This document shows positions 1 through 9,296 of a stretch of DNA of 64,000 nucleotides, piece after piece (within the stretch, counting starts at the first letter, position 1; each line of letters opens with the position of its first letter). This DNA comes from Streptomyces sp. NBC_00083 (GTDB lineage Bacteria; Actinomycetota; Actinomycetes; Streptomycetales; Streptomycetaceae): contig NZ_JAPELY010000003.1 in assembly GCF_026343295.1 (NCBI RefSeq), forward strand, positions 434,001 to 498,000. The letters run 5' to 3'. The translations under genes were made by a program, and so were the position numbers. Under the pieces are notes generated by a model. It was not told the DNA's origin and ran no database searches. It saw nothing but the letters and a program-made list of their open reading frames with translations.

Positions 1-205
1 AGCCGGCGGCGTCGGAGTAGGTGCACGTCATGTCGATGCCGTTGATGGAGAGGACCACGTTGGTGGATTTGGCCGTGAAGTTCTCCGGCGAGTTGGGGCC
101 GACCACCCAGTTCGTGGGCGCCGCCATCGCGGGGGCGGTCGCCAGGGCGAACGCGGCCGTCGCCGCGCCACAGACCAGCGCGAGCTTTCCGAGGGTGTTT
201 CGCAC
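1..205 (-). CDS. Secreted protein, N-terminal part only
   Basis: A GTG start at 203-205 is preceded on the minus strand by a GGAGG ribosome site about seven bases away, so this is a real gene start even though the gene runs off the window edge. The visible 68 residues begin with a basic N-terminus (RNTLGK), a hydrophobic stretch and an Ala-rich cleavage region ending AMAAP, a typical Sec signal peptide. The mature part begins TNWVVGPNSPENFTAK and contains one Cys (DMTCTY). I do not recognise the family. It is divergent from the mce operon, across a long intergenic region. Confidence 0.75.
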   Translation of the reverse strand, partial: MRNTLGKLALVCGAATAAFALATAPAMAAPTNWVVGPNSPENFTAKSTNVVLSINGIDMTCTYSDAAG

Positions 206-987
206 AGTAATGCCTCCGGTTTCACCAGCTACGGGGACGGATTCAGCCACGTACGATCCGTGACGACCCGGACGTTACTTGCGAGAAACATGGGCGCACA
301 ATCCTGCCGTACAAGATTGTGTCGAGCGGGACTCTTCCTTGTGCCGTGCATGAGTAACCGCGTTCTTTTTCTTGTCGGTTGGTGCGCAATTCGGGCGCGC
401 CCCTCCGGCCGTTCGAGCCGAACACCGCAGGTGGCTCCCCATGAGGAGCGACCCTTTGGGCGGTGACAGGTGAAACTGCTCAAGGAATGACAACTTCCCC
501 GGGGAAAGCGCTCCGGTGGTGACAAGTTGCCGACGGCCCCGGGCGGGCTTGCCGAAACTTCTGGAACCGGTATTGCAGAGCGAGGTTACCCGGCCGTAGC
601 GTCCGGTGTGCCGCAGGTCGGGGCAGTCCGGCCGACCGGCGGACTGCTCGGCGCCCAGGTACCCGGCCACGCCCCCGAAGGCCGGGAATCGGCGTGGGTG
701 AGGGCCCTGGCCTGGTCTTTTTCTCGCCAGGGCGGTTCTTTGGAGGTCGGGAGCCGTGCGCCCAAGCTCCCCCCGGACGCACCGCTCCCGGCCCCCGCAC
801 GCTCCTCGTACTGCTCAATTGCTGCGCAGTCGTCCCTGCGGACGACACCGGAACTTGTCAACGAGTGACAAAGGAAAGGGAATTCACCGATGCCGCCGTC
901 CGGGATCTTGTTTCGGCGGCGCCGCGCACCTTACCGTGCGCCCCTCGGTGCCCTCGCGTCACCATGTGCATGCCTGCTGGAGGTGGG
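206..987. other. Long intergenic region upstream of mce operon
   Basis: About 780 bases with no convincing full-length gene. It must hold the promoter of the leftward secreted-protein gene and that of the mce operon. Visible elements are TGACAA-type sequences near 487, 518 and 866, an inverted repeat at 855-871, a small hairpin (GCCCTGG 704-710 with CCAGGGC 727-733 around a T-rich loop), and a weak AGCGCT palindrome at 503-516. A short ORF with its own ribosome site (890-1018) overlaps the first mce gene. Confidence 0.6.
855..871. promoter_or_regulatory. Inverted repeat TTGTCA-N5-TGACAA upstream of mce
   Basis: TTGTCA (855-860) and TGACAA (866-871) form a perfect 6-bp inverted repeat with a 5-base spacer, just before the AAGGAAAGGG ribosome-site-like run of the small upstream ORF. 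It could be an operator for an mce repressor. Similar TGACAA sequences recur near 487 and 518. No regulator gene lies next to it. Confidence 0.3.
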
Positions 988-1018
988 ATGGGAATTGAAG
1001 TCGTGGTCGAAGATCTGA
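890..1018 (+). CDS. Possible upstream ORF overlapping mce ATPase start
   Basis: An ATG at 890 follows AAGGAAAGGG (871-880) at a usable distance and opens a 42-codon frame (begins MPPSGILFRRRR) that ends at 1016-1018, inside the next gene in another frame. Low-bias codons such as cct, tac, cgt and tca suggest it is not an ordinary protein gene. If translated, it would couple to or attenuate translation of the mce ATPase starting at 988. It may equally be chance. Confidence 0.2.
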   Translation: MPPSGILFRRRRAPYRAPLGALASPCACLLEVGWELKSWSKI

Positions 1019-1971
1019 CCAAGTCCTTCGGCAAGCAGAACATCTGGCAGGACGTCACCCTCACCCTGCCCGCCGGGGAAGTAAGCGTCATGCTGGGGCC
1101 CTCCGGCACCGGAAAGACGGTCTTCCTCAAGTCGCTCATCGGGCTGCTCAAACCCGAGCGCGGCCGAGTCCTCATCAATGGCGTCGACATGGTGAGCAGC
1201 CCCGAACGGGAGATCTACGAGACCCGGAAACTCTTCGGCCTGATGTTCCAGGACGGCGCGCTCTTCGGATCGATGTCGCTCTTCGACAACATCGCCTTCC
1301 CGCTGCGCGAGCACACCCGCAAGACGGAGTCCGAGATCCGCCGCATCGTCATGGAACGGGTCGACATGGTCGGGCTCCTCGGCGCGGAGGAGAAGCTGCC
1401 CGGAGAGATCTCCGGCGGCATGCGCAAGCGCGCCGGGCTGGCCCGCGCTCTGGTGCTCGACCCCCAGATCATCCTCTGCGACGAGCCGGACTCCGGACTC
1501 GACCCCGTACGCACCGCCTTCATCTCGCAGCTCCTGATCGACCTGAACGCCCAAATCGACGCGACGATGCTGATCGTCACCCACAACCTCGACATCGCGG
1601 CGACCGTCCCCGACAACATGGGGATGCTCTTCTGCCGCAACCTGGTCACCTTCGGCCCGCGCGAGGTGCTCCTGACGAGCGAGGAGCCCGTCGTCGCCCA
1701 GTTCCTCAGCGGGCGCCGCGAAGGTCCCATCGGCATGTCCGAGGAGAAGGACGCGGCCACCCTCGCCAAGGAACAGCTCAACTCGCCCGCCGGGTACGGC
1801 CTTTCACCGCGCCCCATCGTCGCGCAGCTGGAACCCTCGCCCGGCCTGCCGGCCCGCCAGGCGGTGCTGCGCCGCAAGCTGCGCGTGATGGCCATGCTCG
1901 ACCAGCTGCCGCCCGCGGCCCGCCGGGCCATCGAGAACGGCCCGGCGCCGGTCCGGGAGGCGACGCCGTGA
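988..1971 (+). CDS. mceG: Mce-system ABC transporter ATPase (Mkl/MceG type)
   Basis: ATPase that powers Mce lipid transport across the cytoplasmic membrane with the two YrbE permeases. The 327-residue product has Walker A GPSGTGKT (about residues 37-44), an ISGGMRKR signature (the Met-Arg-Lys-Arg variant is typical of MlaF/Mkl-type ATPases), Walker B ILCDEPDSGLDP and an H-loop VTHN. A C-terminal extension of about 80 residues beyond the ATPase core is also seen in MceG proteins. I chose ATG 988 because GGAGG lies directly upstream (979-983); ATGs at 964 and 970 are in frame but have no ribosome site. First gene of the mce operon; its TGA overlaps the next start. Confidence 0.93.
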   Translation: MGIEVVVEDLTKSFGKQNIWQDVTLTLPAGEVSVMLGPSGTGKTVFLKSLIGLLKPERGRVLINGVDMVSSPEREIYETRKLFGLMFQDGALFGSMSLFDNIAFPLREHTRKTESEIRRIVMERVDMVGLLGAEEKLPGEISGGMRKRAGLARALVLDPQIILCDEPDSGLDPVRTAFISQLLIDLNAQIDATMLIVTHNLDIAATVPDNMGMLFCRNLVTFGPREVLLTSEEPVVAQFLSGRREGPIGMSEEKDAATLAKEQLNSPAGYGLSPRPIVAQLEPSPGLPARQAVLRRKLRVMAMLDQLPPAARRAIENGPAPVREATP

Positions 1972-2807
1972 CCATGGAGGCCGAGAAACCCCCGCAGCCC
2001 GCGCCGGCGACCCCGCCGCGTCGGCCGCGCCGCGGACCGCTGCCCGGACTCGGCGCGTTCCGCCAGACCGGACAGCTCTTCTCGCTCGCCGCCGCCGTCG
2101 TCCGGGCCGTCTTCCGCCGGCCCTTCCAACTACGGGAATTCATCGTGCAGTTCTGGTTCATCGCGAGCGTCACCATCCTGCCCGCGGCCCTCGTGTCCAT
2201 CCCGTTCGGCGCGGTCATCGCGCTCCAGGTCGGCTCGCTCACCCAGCAGCTCGGCGCCCAGTCCTTCACCGGCGGCGCCAGTGTCCTCGCCGTCATCCAG
2301 CAGGCCAGCCCACTCATCGTGGCCCTGCTCATCGCCGGCGCCGGCGGCTCCGCGATCTGCGCCGACCTGGGCTCGCGCACCATCCGCGAGGAGCTCGACG
2401 CGATGGAGGTCATGGGCGTCTCGCCCGTCCAACGCCTCGTCGTGCCAAGGGTGTTGGCCACCATGCTCGTGGCCCTGCTCCTCAACGGCATGGTCTCCGT
2501 CGTCGGCACCCTCGGCGGCTACTTCTTCAACGTCATCATGCAGGGCGGGACCCCCGGCGCCTACCTCTCCAGCTTCTCCGCCCTGGCCCAGCTCCCCGAC
2601 CTGTACGTCAGCGAGATCAAGGCGCTGATCTTCGGCTTCATCGCCGGGATCGTCGCCGCCTACCGGGGGCTCAACCCGCGCGGCGGTCCCAAAGGTGTCG
2701 GTGACGCCGTCAACCAGGCCGTCGTCATCACCTTCCTGCTCCTCTTCTTCGTGAACATGGTGATCACCGGGATCTACCTCCAGATCGTCCCCCCGAAGGG
2801 CGGCTGA
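1968..2807 (+). CDS. yrbE1A: Mce permease YrbE1A (MlaE family)
   Basis: Integral membrane permease, first half of the YrbE pair that docks the Mce substrate-binding proteins to the ATPase. The 279 residues have a Pro/Arg-rich cytoplasmic N-terminus, then the MlaE fold with several hydrophobic segments and the conserved stretch LGSRTIREELDAMEVMGV near the middle, which in MlaE contacts the ATPase. The GTG start at 1968 overlaps the TGA of the ATPase gene (GTGA) and sits about 7 bases after GGGAGG (1955-1960); an ATG at 1974 is the alternative. Same operon as its neighbours. Confidence 0.94.
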   Translation: MTMEAEKPPQPAPATPPRRPRRGPLPGLGAFRQTGQLFSLAAAVVRAVFRRPFQLREFIVQFWFIASVTILPAALVSIPFGAVIALQVGSLTQQLGAQSFTGGASVLAVIQQASPLIVALLIAGAGGSAICADLGSRTIREELDAMEVMGVSPVQRLVVPRVLATMLVALLLNGMVSVVGTLGGYFFNVIMQGGTPGAYLSSFSALAQLPDLYVSEIKALIFGFIAGIVAAYRGLNPRGGPKGVGDAVNQAVVITFLLLFFVNMVITGIYLQIVPPKGG

Positions 2808-2809
2808 CC

Positions 2810-3613
2810 ATGTCCCTGCTCAGCCTCCTCGACCGATCCGGCGACCAACTCGCTTTCTACGTACGGGCATTGCTGTGGATCCCCCGCACCCTGCGGCGCT
2901 ACCTCACCGAGGTGCAGCGGCTGCTCGCCGAGGTCGCGTTCGGCAGCGGCGGACTCGGAGTCATCGGCGGAACCATCGGCGTGATGATCGCCATGACCCT
3001 GTTCACCGGCACCGTCGTCGGCCTCCAGGGGTACGCGGCCCTCAACCAGATCGGCACCGCCGCCTTCACCGGCTTCGTCTCCGCCTACTTCAACACCCGC
3101 GAGATCGCGCCGCTCGTCGCGGGCCTCGCGCTCTCCGCCACCGTCGGCGCGGGGTTCACCGCCCAGCTCGGCGCGATGCGCATCAACGAGGAGATCGACG
3201 CCCTCGAAGGCATGGGCATCCGCAGCCTTCCCTACCTCGTCACCACCAGGATCATCGCCGGCGTCGTCGCGATCATCCCGCTGTACGCGATCGGGCTGCT
3301 CAGCTCCTACTTCGCCTCCCGGCTGACCACCGTCTTCTTCAAGGGCCAGTCACGCGGCACCTTCGACCACTACTTCAACCTGTTCCTCTCGCCGACCGAC
3401 GTGCTGCTCTCCGTGCTCAAGGTGCTCATCTTCAGCGTGATGGTGATCCTCGCCCACTGCTACTACGGCTTCCGCGCCACCGGCGGCCCGGCGGGCGTCG
3501 GCGTCGCCGTGGGCCGCTCGGTCCGCAACGCGATCGTGCTGATCTCCGTCACCGACTTCTTCCTCTCGCTGGCCATCTGGGGCGCCACCACCACCGTGAA
3601 GGTGGCCGGATGA
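2810..3613 (+). CDS. yrbE1B: Mce permease YrbE1B (MlaE family)
   Basis: Second MlaE-type permease, 267 residues, expected to form a heterodimer with YrbE1A in the cytoplasmic membrane. It contains the coupling-helix sequence RINEEIDALEGMGI, matching EELDAMEVMGV in its partner, and long hydrophobic segments throughout. The ATG lies two bases after the yrbE1A stop, and the TGA overlaps the mceA ATG (ATGA). This ATPase-YrbE-YrbE-Mce order is standard for actinobacterial mce operons. Confidence 0.94.
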   Translation: MSLLSLLDRSGDQLAFYVRALLWIPRTLRRYLTEVQRLLAEVAFGSGGLGVIGGTIGVMIAMTLFTGTVVGLQGYAALNQIGTAAFTGFVSAYFNTREIAPLVAGLALSATVGAGFTAQLGAMRINEEIDALEGMGIRSLPYLVTTRIIAGVVAIIPLYAIGLLSSYFASRLTTVFFKGQSRGTFDHYFNLFLSPTDVLLSVLKVLIFSVMVILAHCYYGFRATGGPAGVGVAVGRSVRNAIVLISVTDFFLSLAIWGATTTVKVAG

Positions 3614-4863
3614 ACGCCCCGACCGCACGCAGGCGGCTCGCCGGGGTGGTCTTCCTCCTCGTGCCGGCGCTCCTCATATGGCTCTCGATCGCCGTGTACG
3701 ACAAGGACTTCACCCGCTCCGACACGGTGACCGTGCTGACGGGAAGCGTCGGCAACGAGATGCACCGGGGAGCGGAGGTCAAGCTGCGCGGCGTCGTCGT
3801 GGGCGAGGTCCGCGGGATCAGCGCCGACGGCCGCGGGGCCAGGCTGACCCTCGCCCTCCAGCCGGGCCGGCTCGGCCACATCCCGTCCGACGTACGGGCC
3901 CAGATGCTGCCGACCACCCTGTTCGGCGAACGGTTCGTGGCGCTCGTACCGCCGCCTAACCCGTCGACGAGAGCGCTCTCGGCCGACGCGACCATCCCGC
4001 AGGACCGGTCGAGCAACGCCATCGAACTGGAACAGGTCCTCGACCACGTCCTGCCGATGCTCACCGCGGTCAAGCCGGACAAGCTGTCGGCGACGCTCTC
4101 CGCCGTCGCCACGGCGCTGCGCGGACGCGGCTCCCAGCTCGGCGACACCGTCGTCACGCTGGACGCGCACCTGAAGAAGTTCAACCCGAACCTGCCCGCG
4201 CTCAATGCCGACCTGGTGCAGCTCGTGAAGGTCACCCAGACCTACAGCGACGCCGCCCCCGACATCCTGAGAGCGCTCACGGACGCGACCACCACCACCG
4301 GCACCCTGGTCGACCAGCAGACCCAACTCCTCGGTGTCTACGGCCAGACGACCAGGACCGCCCAGGACCTCACGGCCTTCCTCCAGCAGAACAAGGACAA
4401 CATCATCCGGCTCAGCGACGTGAGCCGCCCGACCCTCGAACTCCTCGCCCGGTACGCGCCGTCGTTCCCGTGCACCCTGCGCACCCTGACCGGCTTCGTG
4501 CCCGCGATGGACAAGGCGCTCGGCAAGGGCACCGACCAGCCAGGACTGCACGTCACCGTCAAGGCGGTGCCCTCCCTCGGCGCGTACGTGCCGGGCCGCG
4601 ACACGCCCGCCTACACCGACGGCGGCGGGCCCCACTGCTATCCGGTGCCCTACCTCGGCGCCCCGCTCCCCACCGAGAGCGCTCCCACCACCACGGCCAC
4701 GGCCTCCGGCGCCGGGCTCGGCCTGCCGAACTCGCCGCAGGAGAACCAACTCGTGAACGAGCTGCTCGCGCCCTCCCTGAAGGAGGCCCCGCAGTCCCTG
4801 CCCGACTGGAGCAGCCTGCTCGTCGGCCCCGCCCTGCGAGGGACGGAGGTGACCATCAAGTGA
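3610..4863 (+). CDS. mceA: MceA, Mce/MlaD-domain lipid-binding protein
   Basis: First of six Mce proteins thought to form a hexameric lipid-carrying assembly outside the membrane. The 417 residues start with a membrane anchor (about 10-28), then an MlaD domain (HRGAEVKLRGVVVGEVRG), a long helical region and a Thr/Ala-rich tail. A Cys pair around the FPCTL/PHCYPV segments may form a disulfide. The ATG overlaps the yrbE1B stop. The gene carries three AGCGCT-centred palindromes (3968, 4268, 4674); two of them use the rare Arg codon AGA. Confidence 0.93.
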   Translation: MNAPTARRRLAGVVFLLVPALLIWLSIAVYDKDFTRSDTVTVLTGSVGNEMHRGAEVKLRGVVVGEVRGISADGRGARLTLALQPGRLGHIPSDVRAQMLPTTLFGERFVALVPPPNPSTRALSADATIPQDRSSNAIELEQVLDHVLPMLTAVKPDKLSATLSAVATALRGRGSQLGDTVVTLDAHLKKFNPNLPALNADLVQLVKVTQTYSDAAPDILRALTDATTTTGTLVDQQTQLLGVYGQTTRTAQDLTAFLQQNKDNIIRLSDVSRPTLELLARYAPSFPCTLRTLTGFVPAMDKALGKGTDQPGLHVTVKAVPSLGAYVPGRDTPAYTDGGGPHCYPVPYLGAPLPTESAPTTTATASGAGLGLPNSPQENQLVNELLAPSLKEAPQSLPDWSSLLVGPALRGTEVTIK

Positions 4864-5891
4864 AGCGCCGCAGCATCGCGGGCCCCCTGGTCAAGTCCCT
4901 GATCTTCGTCCTGGTGACGGCGCTCGCCACCACCGTGCTCGCCCTGTCCATCGCCAACACCGGCGTGGGCGACACCAAGACCTACCGGGCCCGCTTCACC
5001 GACACGACCGGGCTGATCGAGGGCGACAGCGTACGCATCGCCGGGGTGAAGGTCGGCCAGGTCGACCGGGTCGAGGTCGTCGACCGCCGGCTGGCCCAGG
5101 TCACGTTCTCCGTACAGCGCGACAGGACCCTGCCCGGCACGACCACCGCGTCGATCAAGTACCTCAACATGGTCGGCCAGCGGTACGTCGAACTGGGCCG
5201 GGGCACCGGCACGGTCGGGGCGACGCTCGCTCCCGGCGCCACCATCCCGCTGGAACGCACCACCCCGGCCCTCGATCTCACCCAGCTCTTCAACGGCTTC
5301 CAGCCCCTGTTCGAAGGCCTCTCGCCCAAGGATGTCAACCAGCTCGCCGGCTCCATCGTGCAAGTCCTCCAAGGGGAGGGCGGCACCGTCGAGAGCCTCC
5401 TGCAGCACATCGGCTCGCTGACGACGACCGTCGCCGCCAAGGACAAGGTGATCGGCGAGGTCATCACCAACCTCAACACCGTCCTGACCACCGTCAACGA
5501 CCGCGAAGCGGGCTTCAACGACCTGGTGGTCACGCTCCAGCGCCTGGTCTCCGGGTTCGCCGGGGACCGCAAGCCGCTCGGCGAGGCCATCGCGGCGATG
5601 GGCGACCTCACCACCGTCACCGCCGGCCTGTTCCAGGACGGCAGAGCCCCCCTCAAGGAAGACATCAAACAGCTGGGCCGGCTCTCCTCGAACCTCGCTG
5701 AGAGCGCTCCCCAGATCGAGGACTTCCTGCGCAGGACACCCGACAAGATGCGCGCCGTCATCCGCATCGCGTCGTACGGATCCTGGCTCAACCTCTACCT
5801 CTGCGAGGCGAAGGTGTCCGGCGTCAAGACCGAGGACGGCAGCCCGCCGCCCACCGGCATCCCGGTCAGCGAATCGAGGTGCCAGGGATGA
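4860..5891 (+). CDS. mceB: MceB, Mce/MlaD-domain protein
   Basis: A 343-residue Mce protein: N-terminal transmembrane helix (about 10-30), MlaD domain with GLIEGDSVRIAGVKVGQV, then a long helical region ending in a Cys-containing C-terminus (LYLCEAK...SRCQG). The GTG start overlaps the mceA TGA (GTGA), so the two are translationally coupled. Residues near 280 (AESAP) are encoded across the palindrome at 5699-5712. Role inferred from family and operon position. Confidence 0.92.
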   Translation: MKRRSIAGPLVKSLIFVLVTALATTVLALSIANTGVGDTKTYRARFTDTTGLIEGDSVRIAGVKVGQVDRVEVVDRRLAQVTFSVQRDRTLPGTTTASIKYLNMVGQRYVELGRGTGTVGATLAPGATIPLERTTPALDLTQLFNGFQPLFEGLSPKDVNQLAGSIVQVLQGEGGTVESLLQHIGSLTTTVAAKDKVIGEVITNLNTVLTTVNDREAGFNDLVVTLQRLVSGFAGDRKPLGEAIAAMGDLTTVTAGLFQDGRAPLKEDIKQLGRLSSNLAESAPQIEDFLRRTPDKMRAVIRIASYGSWLNLYLCEAKVSGVKTEDGSPPPTGIPVSESRCQG

Positions 5892-6970
5892 GACTCCCCG
5901 CACCGCGGTTCACCCGGCGCGTCCGGCTGCCCCGCCCGCACCTGCGGCGCCCCCGCCTCAAGCCCATGAAGGAACGCAACCCCGTCGCGGTCAGCCTGGT
6001 GGGCCTGCTGGTCCTGGCCCTCATCGGCGTCGCCGCGTACAACGCGGACTCGCTGCCGCTCATCGGCGGCGGCACCACCTACAGCGCCGACTTCTCCGAG
6101 TCGGCCGGGCTGCGCGACGGCGACGAGGTGCGGATCGCCGGGGTCAAGGTCGGCGAGGTCAGCGCGGTCTCCCTCGACGGCGCCAAGGTGAAGGTCAGCT
6201 TCACAGTGAAGGACGCCTGGATCGGGAACGCCTCCACCGCGGCCATCGCCATCAAGACCCTGCTCGGCGAGAAATACCTGGCGATCGACCCGCTCGGCAG
6301 CGCGAAACAGAACCCGGACAGCCGCATCCCGCTGGCCCGCACGACCTCACCGTACGACGTGACGCAGGCCTTCGAAGGGCTCAGCAACACGATCGGCGCC
6401 ATCGACACCGCGCAGCTCGCCAAGAGCTTCGAGACGATCTCCGACACCTTCAAGGACTCGCCGCCCGAGGTACGCACCGCGGTCTCCGGCCTCTCCGCCC
6501 TGTCCAAGACCGTGTCCGAGCGCGACAGCCAGCTGGCACAACTCCTCAAGGGCAGCGAGCAGTTGACCAAGACGCTGGCCGGGAAGAAGAGCAGCTTCGA
6601 GACCCTCATCGACGACGGCGGACTGCTCCTCGGCGAACTCAAACAGCGCCGCGACGCCATCCAGGCACTGCTCACCGGAACGCGCGGTCTCGGCACCCAG
6701 CTCACCGGCCTCGTCAAGGACAACTCCGCCCAACTGAAGCCCACCCTCGCTGCGTTGGGGCGCGTCACCGACGTCCTCGTCAAGAACCAGCAGGGCCTCG
6801 ACCGCACCCTGGCCCTGGCCGGGCCCTACTACCGGCTCGTCGGCAACACCGTCGGCAACGGCCGCTGGTTCGACACCTACATCTGCGGGCTCGTCCCCAG
6901 GAACTACCTGCCGGCGAAGTCGCTCCCGGGCACCGGCTGCATGCCGCCGAAGAACGGAGGCTACCCATGA
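5888..6970 (+). CDS. mceC: MceC, Mce/MlaD-domain protein
   Basis: A 360-residue Mce protein with an unusually basic N-terminus (several RxR pairs before PMKERNP) ahead of the membrane helix at about 35-55. The MlaD motif GLRDGDEVRIAGVKVGEV is almost identical to that of MceB. A long coiled or helical region follows, then a Cys-containing tail (YICGLVP...GTGCMPP). I chose ATG 5888, overlapping the mceB TGA, over GTG 5879 because GAGG at about 5876 gives the right spacing. Same operon. Confidence 0.92.
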   Translation: MRLPAPRFTRRVRLPRPHLRRPRLKPMKERNPVAVSLVGLLVLALIGVAAYNADSLPLIGGGTTYSADFSESAGLRDGDEVRIAGVKVGEVSAVSLDGAKVKVSFTVKDAWIGNASTAAIAIKTLLGEKYLAIDPLGSAKQNPDSRIPLARTTSPYDVTQAFEGLSNTIGAIDTAQLAKSFETISDTFKDSPPEVRTAVSGLSALSKTVSERDSQLAQLLKGSEQLTKTLAGKKSSFETLIDDGGLLLGELKQRRDAIQALLTGTRGLGTQLTGLVKDNSAQLKPTLAALGRVTDVLVKNQQGLDRTLALAGPYYRLVGNTVGNGRWFDTYICGLVPRNYLPAKSLPGTGCMPPKNGGYP

Positions 6971-8133
6971 GCCGGCGACGCGCTCTCACCATCGTCCTGG
7001 CCCTCGCGGTCATCGCCGTCACCGTGGCCGGCGGACTGCGCGTGTTCGCGGGCCCCGGCGGCAAACACATCACCGCGTACTTCAACCAGGCCGTCGGCAT
7101 CTACCCCGGTTCCGACCTGAGGATCCTCGGCGTCAAGGTCGGCGAGGTCGACTCGGTGACCCCGCGGGGGCAGCAGGTCAAGGTGGTGGTGAGCCTGGAC
7201 CGTGGCATACGGGTGCCCAAGGACGTCCGGGCCGCCGTCGTCTCGCCCAGCGTCGTCGCCGACCGGTACGTCCAGCTCGCCCCCGCCTACACCGGCGGGC
7301 CCGAGATCGCCGACCGCGCGGAACTGCCCGCGTCCCGCAACGCCACCCCCGTCGAGGTCGACCAGCTCTACGCCTCGCTGACCGATCTCAGCAAAGCCCT
7401 CGGCCCCACCGGCGCCAACGCGAAGGGAGCGCTCTCAGGGCTGCTCGACACCGGGGCCAAGAACCTCGACGGCAACGGCGCGGCCATCGGCGACTCGATC
7501 GAGCAGTTCGGCAAGGCCGCCAAGACCCTCGACGGCAGCAGCGACCACCTCTTCGCCACCCTGTCCTACCTGCAGACCTTCACCACCATGCTGAAGAACA
7601 AGGACGGCGCGGTACGCGACGCACAGAACCAGCTCGCCGACGTGACCTCGTTCTTCGCCGACAACAAGGACAACCTCGCCGGCGCGCTCAAGGAACTCGG
7701 CACGGCGCTCGGCAACGTCAAGACGTTCATCCAGGACAACCGCGGCAGCCTCAAGTCCGAGGTCGACAAGCTCGCACCGCTCACCCAGATCCTGGTCGAC
7801 CAGCGTGCCTCCCTCGCCGAAGCCCTAGACACCGCGCCACTCGCGGCCGGAAACGCTCTCAACGCCTACGACCCGGTGCACCGCACCCTGGACGGCCGTG
7901 GCGACATCAACGAGATCAGCATGGGCGGCGACCTCGTCCACGCCCCCAACCCGGCGGTCGCGGGCAGCGCGGCACTTGTGCCCGTACCGGAGGAACGCCT
8001 GAAAGCGCTCCCAGCGCTGCCGCTGCCTCCCGTCGGCACCGTGTACGGCACCGCGGCCGACGCCGCGAAGGGCTCCACCGCCGGTGCGACGCCGTCCGCC
8101 GGCGAGGGCGCCACGAGCGGAGGCCGGGGATGA
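6967..8133 (+). CDS. mceD: MceD, Mce/MlaD-domain protein
   Basis: A 388-residue Mce protein with an N-terminal membrane helix (about 5-27), an MlaD domain containing GIYPGSDLRILGVKVGEV, an extended helical region and an Ala/Gly/Ser-rich disordered C-terminus. The ATG overlaps the mceC stop (ATGA). The gene holds palindromes at 7424 and 8000 and a weaker copy at 7848. The copy at 7424 uses the rare Ser codon TCA. Confidence 0.92.
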   Translation: MSRRRALTIVLALAVIAVTVAGGLRVFAGPGGKHITAYFNQAVGIYPGSDLRILGVKVGEVDSVTPRGQQVKVVVSLDRGIRVPKDVRAAVVSPSVVADRYVQLAPAYTGGPEIADRAELPASRNATPVEVDQLYASLTDLSKALGPTGANAKGALSGLLDTGAKNLDGNGAAIGDSIEQFGKAAKTLDGSSDHLFATLSYLQTFTTMLKNKDGAVRDAQNQLADVTSFFADNKDNLAGALKELGTALGNVKTFIQDNRGSLKSEVDKLAPLTQILVDQRASLAEALDTAPLAAGNALNAYDPVHRTLDGRGDINEISMGGDLVHAPNPAVAGSAALVPVPEERLKALPALPLPPVGTVYGTAADAAKGSTAGATPSAGEGATSGGRG

Positions 8134-9296
8134 GGCCACGCATCACCCGGCGCACCGGGGTCGCGGCTGGGGCCGGTGTCGCGGTCGTGGTCGCCTTGGC
8201 CCTGACCCTCGGCGGCTGCTCCGTGCCGTCGTTCTCCGGGATCGACCAGTTCCCGCTGCCCGGCGGAGCCGACCTCGGCAGCCATCCCTACGACATCACC
8301 GCCGACTTCGCCGATGTGCTGAGCCTGGTGCCGCAGGCCGCGGTGAAGGTCAACGACGTCGCCGTCGGCCGGGTCACCAAGGTCTCGCTCGCCCCCGACG
8401 GCTGGTCGGCCGAGGTGACCATGCGGATCCGGGGCGACGTGAACCTCCCGGCCAACGCCTACGCCCAGCTGGAACAGTCCAGCCTCCTCGGCGAGAAGTT
8501 CGTCCAGCTCTCCGCGCCGGCGAAGGAGACGAAGGAGGCGGCCCAGGGCCGTCTCGGACCGGGCGCCGCCATCCCGATCGCGCGCACCAACCGCAATCCG
8601 GAGGTCGAGGAAGTCCTGGGAGCGCTCTCCATGCTGCTCAACGGAGGCGGCGTCAACCAGCTCAAGACGATCACGACCGAGCTCAACAAGGCCATCGCGG
8701 GCCGCGAGCCGGAGGTGCGCTCCATGCTGCAGCGCGTCAACACCCTCGTCACCGATCTGGACGGCCACCGCGGCGACATCACCGACGCCCTCGACGGCGT
8801 CAACCGGCTCTCGGCGACCCTCGCCACCCGCAAACAGCAGGTCGGCACGGTCCTCACCGGACTCTCGCCGGGCCTCAAGGTCCTTGAGGACCAACGGGGT
8901 TCACTCCTGACGATGCTCAAGTCGCTCGACACCCTCTCCACGGTCGCCGTCTCGACGGTCAACAAGAGCAAGGACGACATGGTGGCCGACCTCAAGGCGC
9001 TCGCGCCGATCCTCACATCGCTGGCCGACTCCGGTAAGGACCTGCCCGACTCGCTCCAGGTCCTGCTCACCTACCCGTTCACCGACGAGGTGCTGCGCGG
9101 CGTCAAGGGCGACTACCTCAACGTCTACCTCGATGTGACCGCCGCGCCCGGCACGCAGATCATCCCGCCGCTCACGACGCCGTCGGCGCAGTCGACGCCG
9201 AAGGCGCCTGCTGCGAAGGCGCCTGCTGCGAAGGGCGGGGCGGAGACGTCGTCGTTCGGTCTGCCGTCGATCGCCGGCCAGAAGGGTACGGGCTGA
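8130..9296 (+). CDS. mceE: MceE, lipoprotein of the Mce complex
   Basis: A 388-residue Mce protein. Its signal peptide ends in a lipobox (LGGC, Cys at residue 30), so it is predicted to be lipid-anchored on the outer face of the membrane, as is usual for MceE/LprK proteins. It has the MlaD domain (AAVKVNDVAVGRVTKV) and a long helical region, then a low-complexity tail with a KAPAAKAPAAK repeat. The ATG overlaps the mceD stop. A palindrome lies at 8617-8630. Confidence 0.94.
   Translation: MRPRITRRTGVAAGAGVAVVVALALTLGGCSVPSFSGIDQFPLPGGADLGSHPYDITADFADVLSLVPQAAVKVNDVAVGRVTKVSLAPDGWSAEVTMRIRGDVNLPANAYAQLEQSSLLGEKFVQLSAPAKETKEAAQGRLGPGAAIPIARTNRNPEVEEVLGALSMLLNGGGVNQLKTITTELNKAIAGREPEVRSMLQRVNTLVTDLDGHRGDITDALDGVNRLSATLATRKQQVGTVLTGLSPGLKVLEDQRGSLLTMLKSLDTLSTVAVSTVNKSKDDMVADLKALAPILTSLADSGKDLPDSLQVLLTYPFTDEVLRGVKGDYLNVYLDVTAAPGTQIIPPLTTPSAQSTPKAPAAKAPAAKGGAETSSFGLPSIAGQKGTG

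Noticed and set aside
694..987. Longer upstream start for the mce ATPase
   Set aside because: The frame is open but has Arg/Pro-rich, non-family sequence and no ribosome site; ATG 988 has GGAGG and matches the family N-terminus.
2875..3609. Large overlapping frame through yrbE1B leading into mceA
   Set aside because: His/Arg-rich out-of-frame translation of the permease gene; the real mceA starts at 3610.
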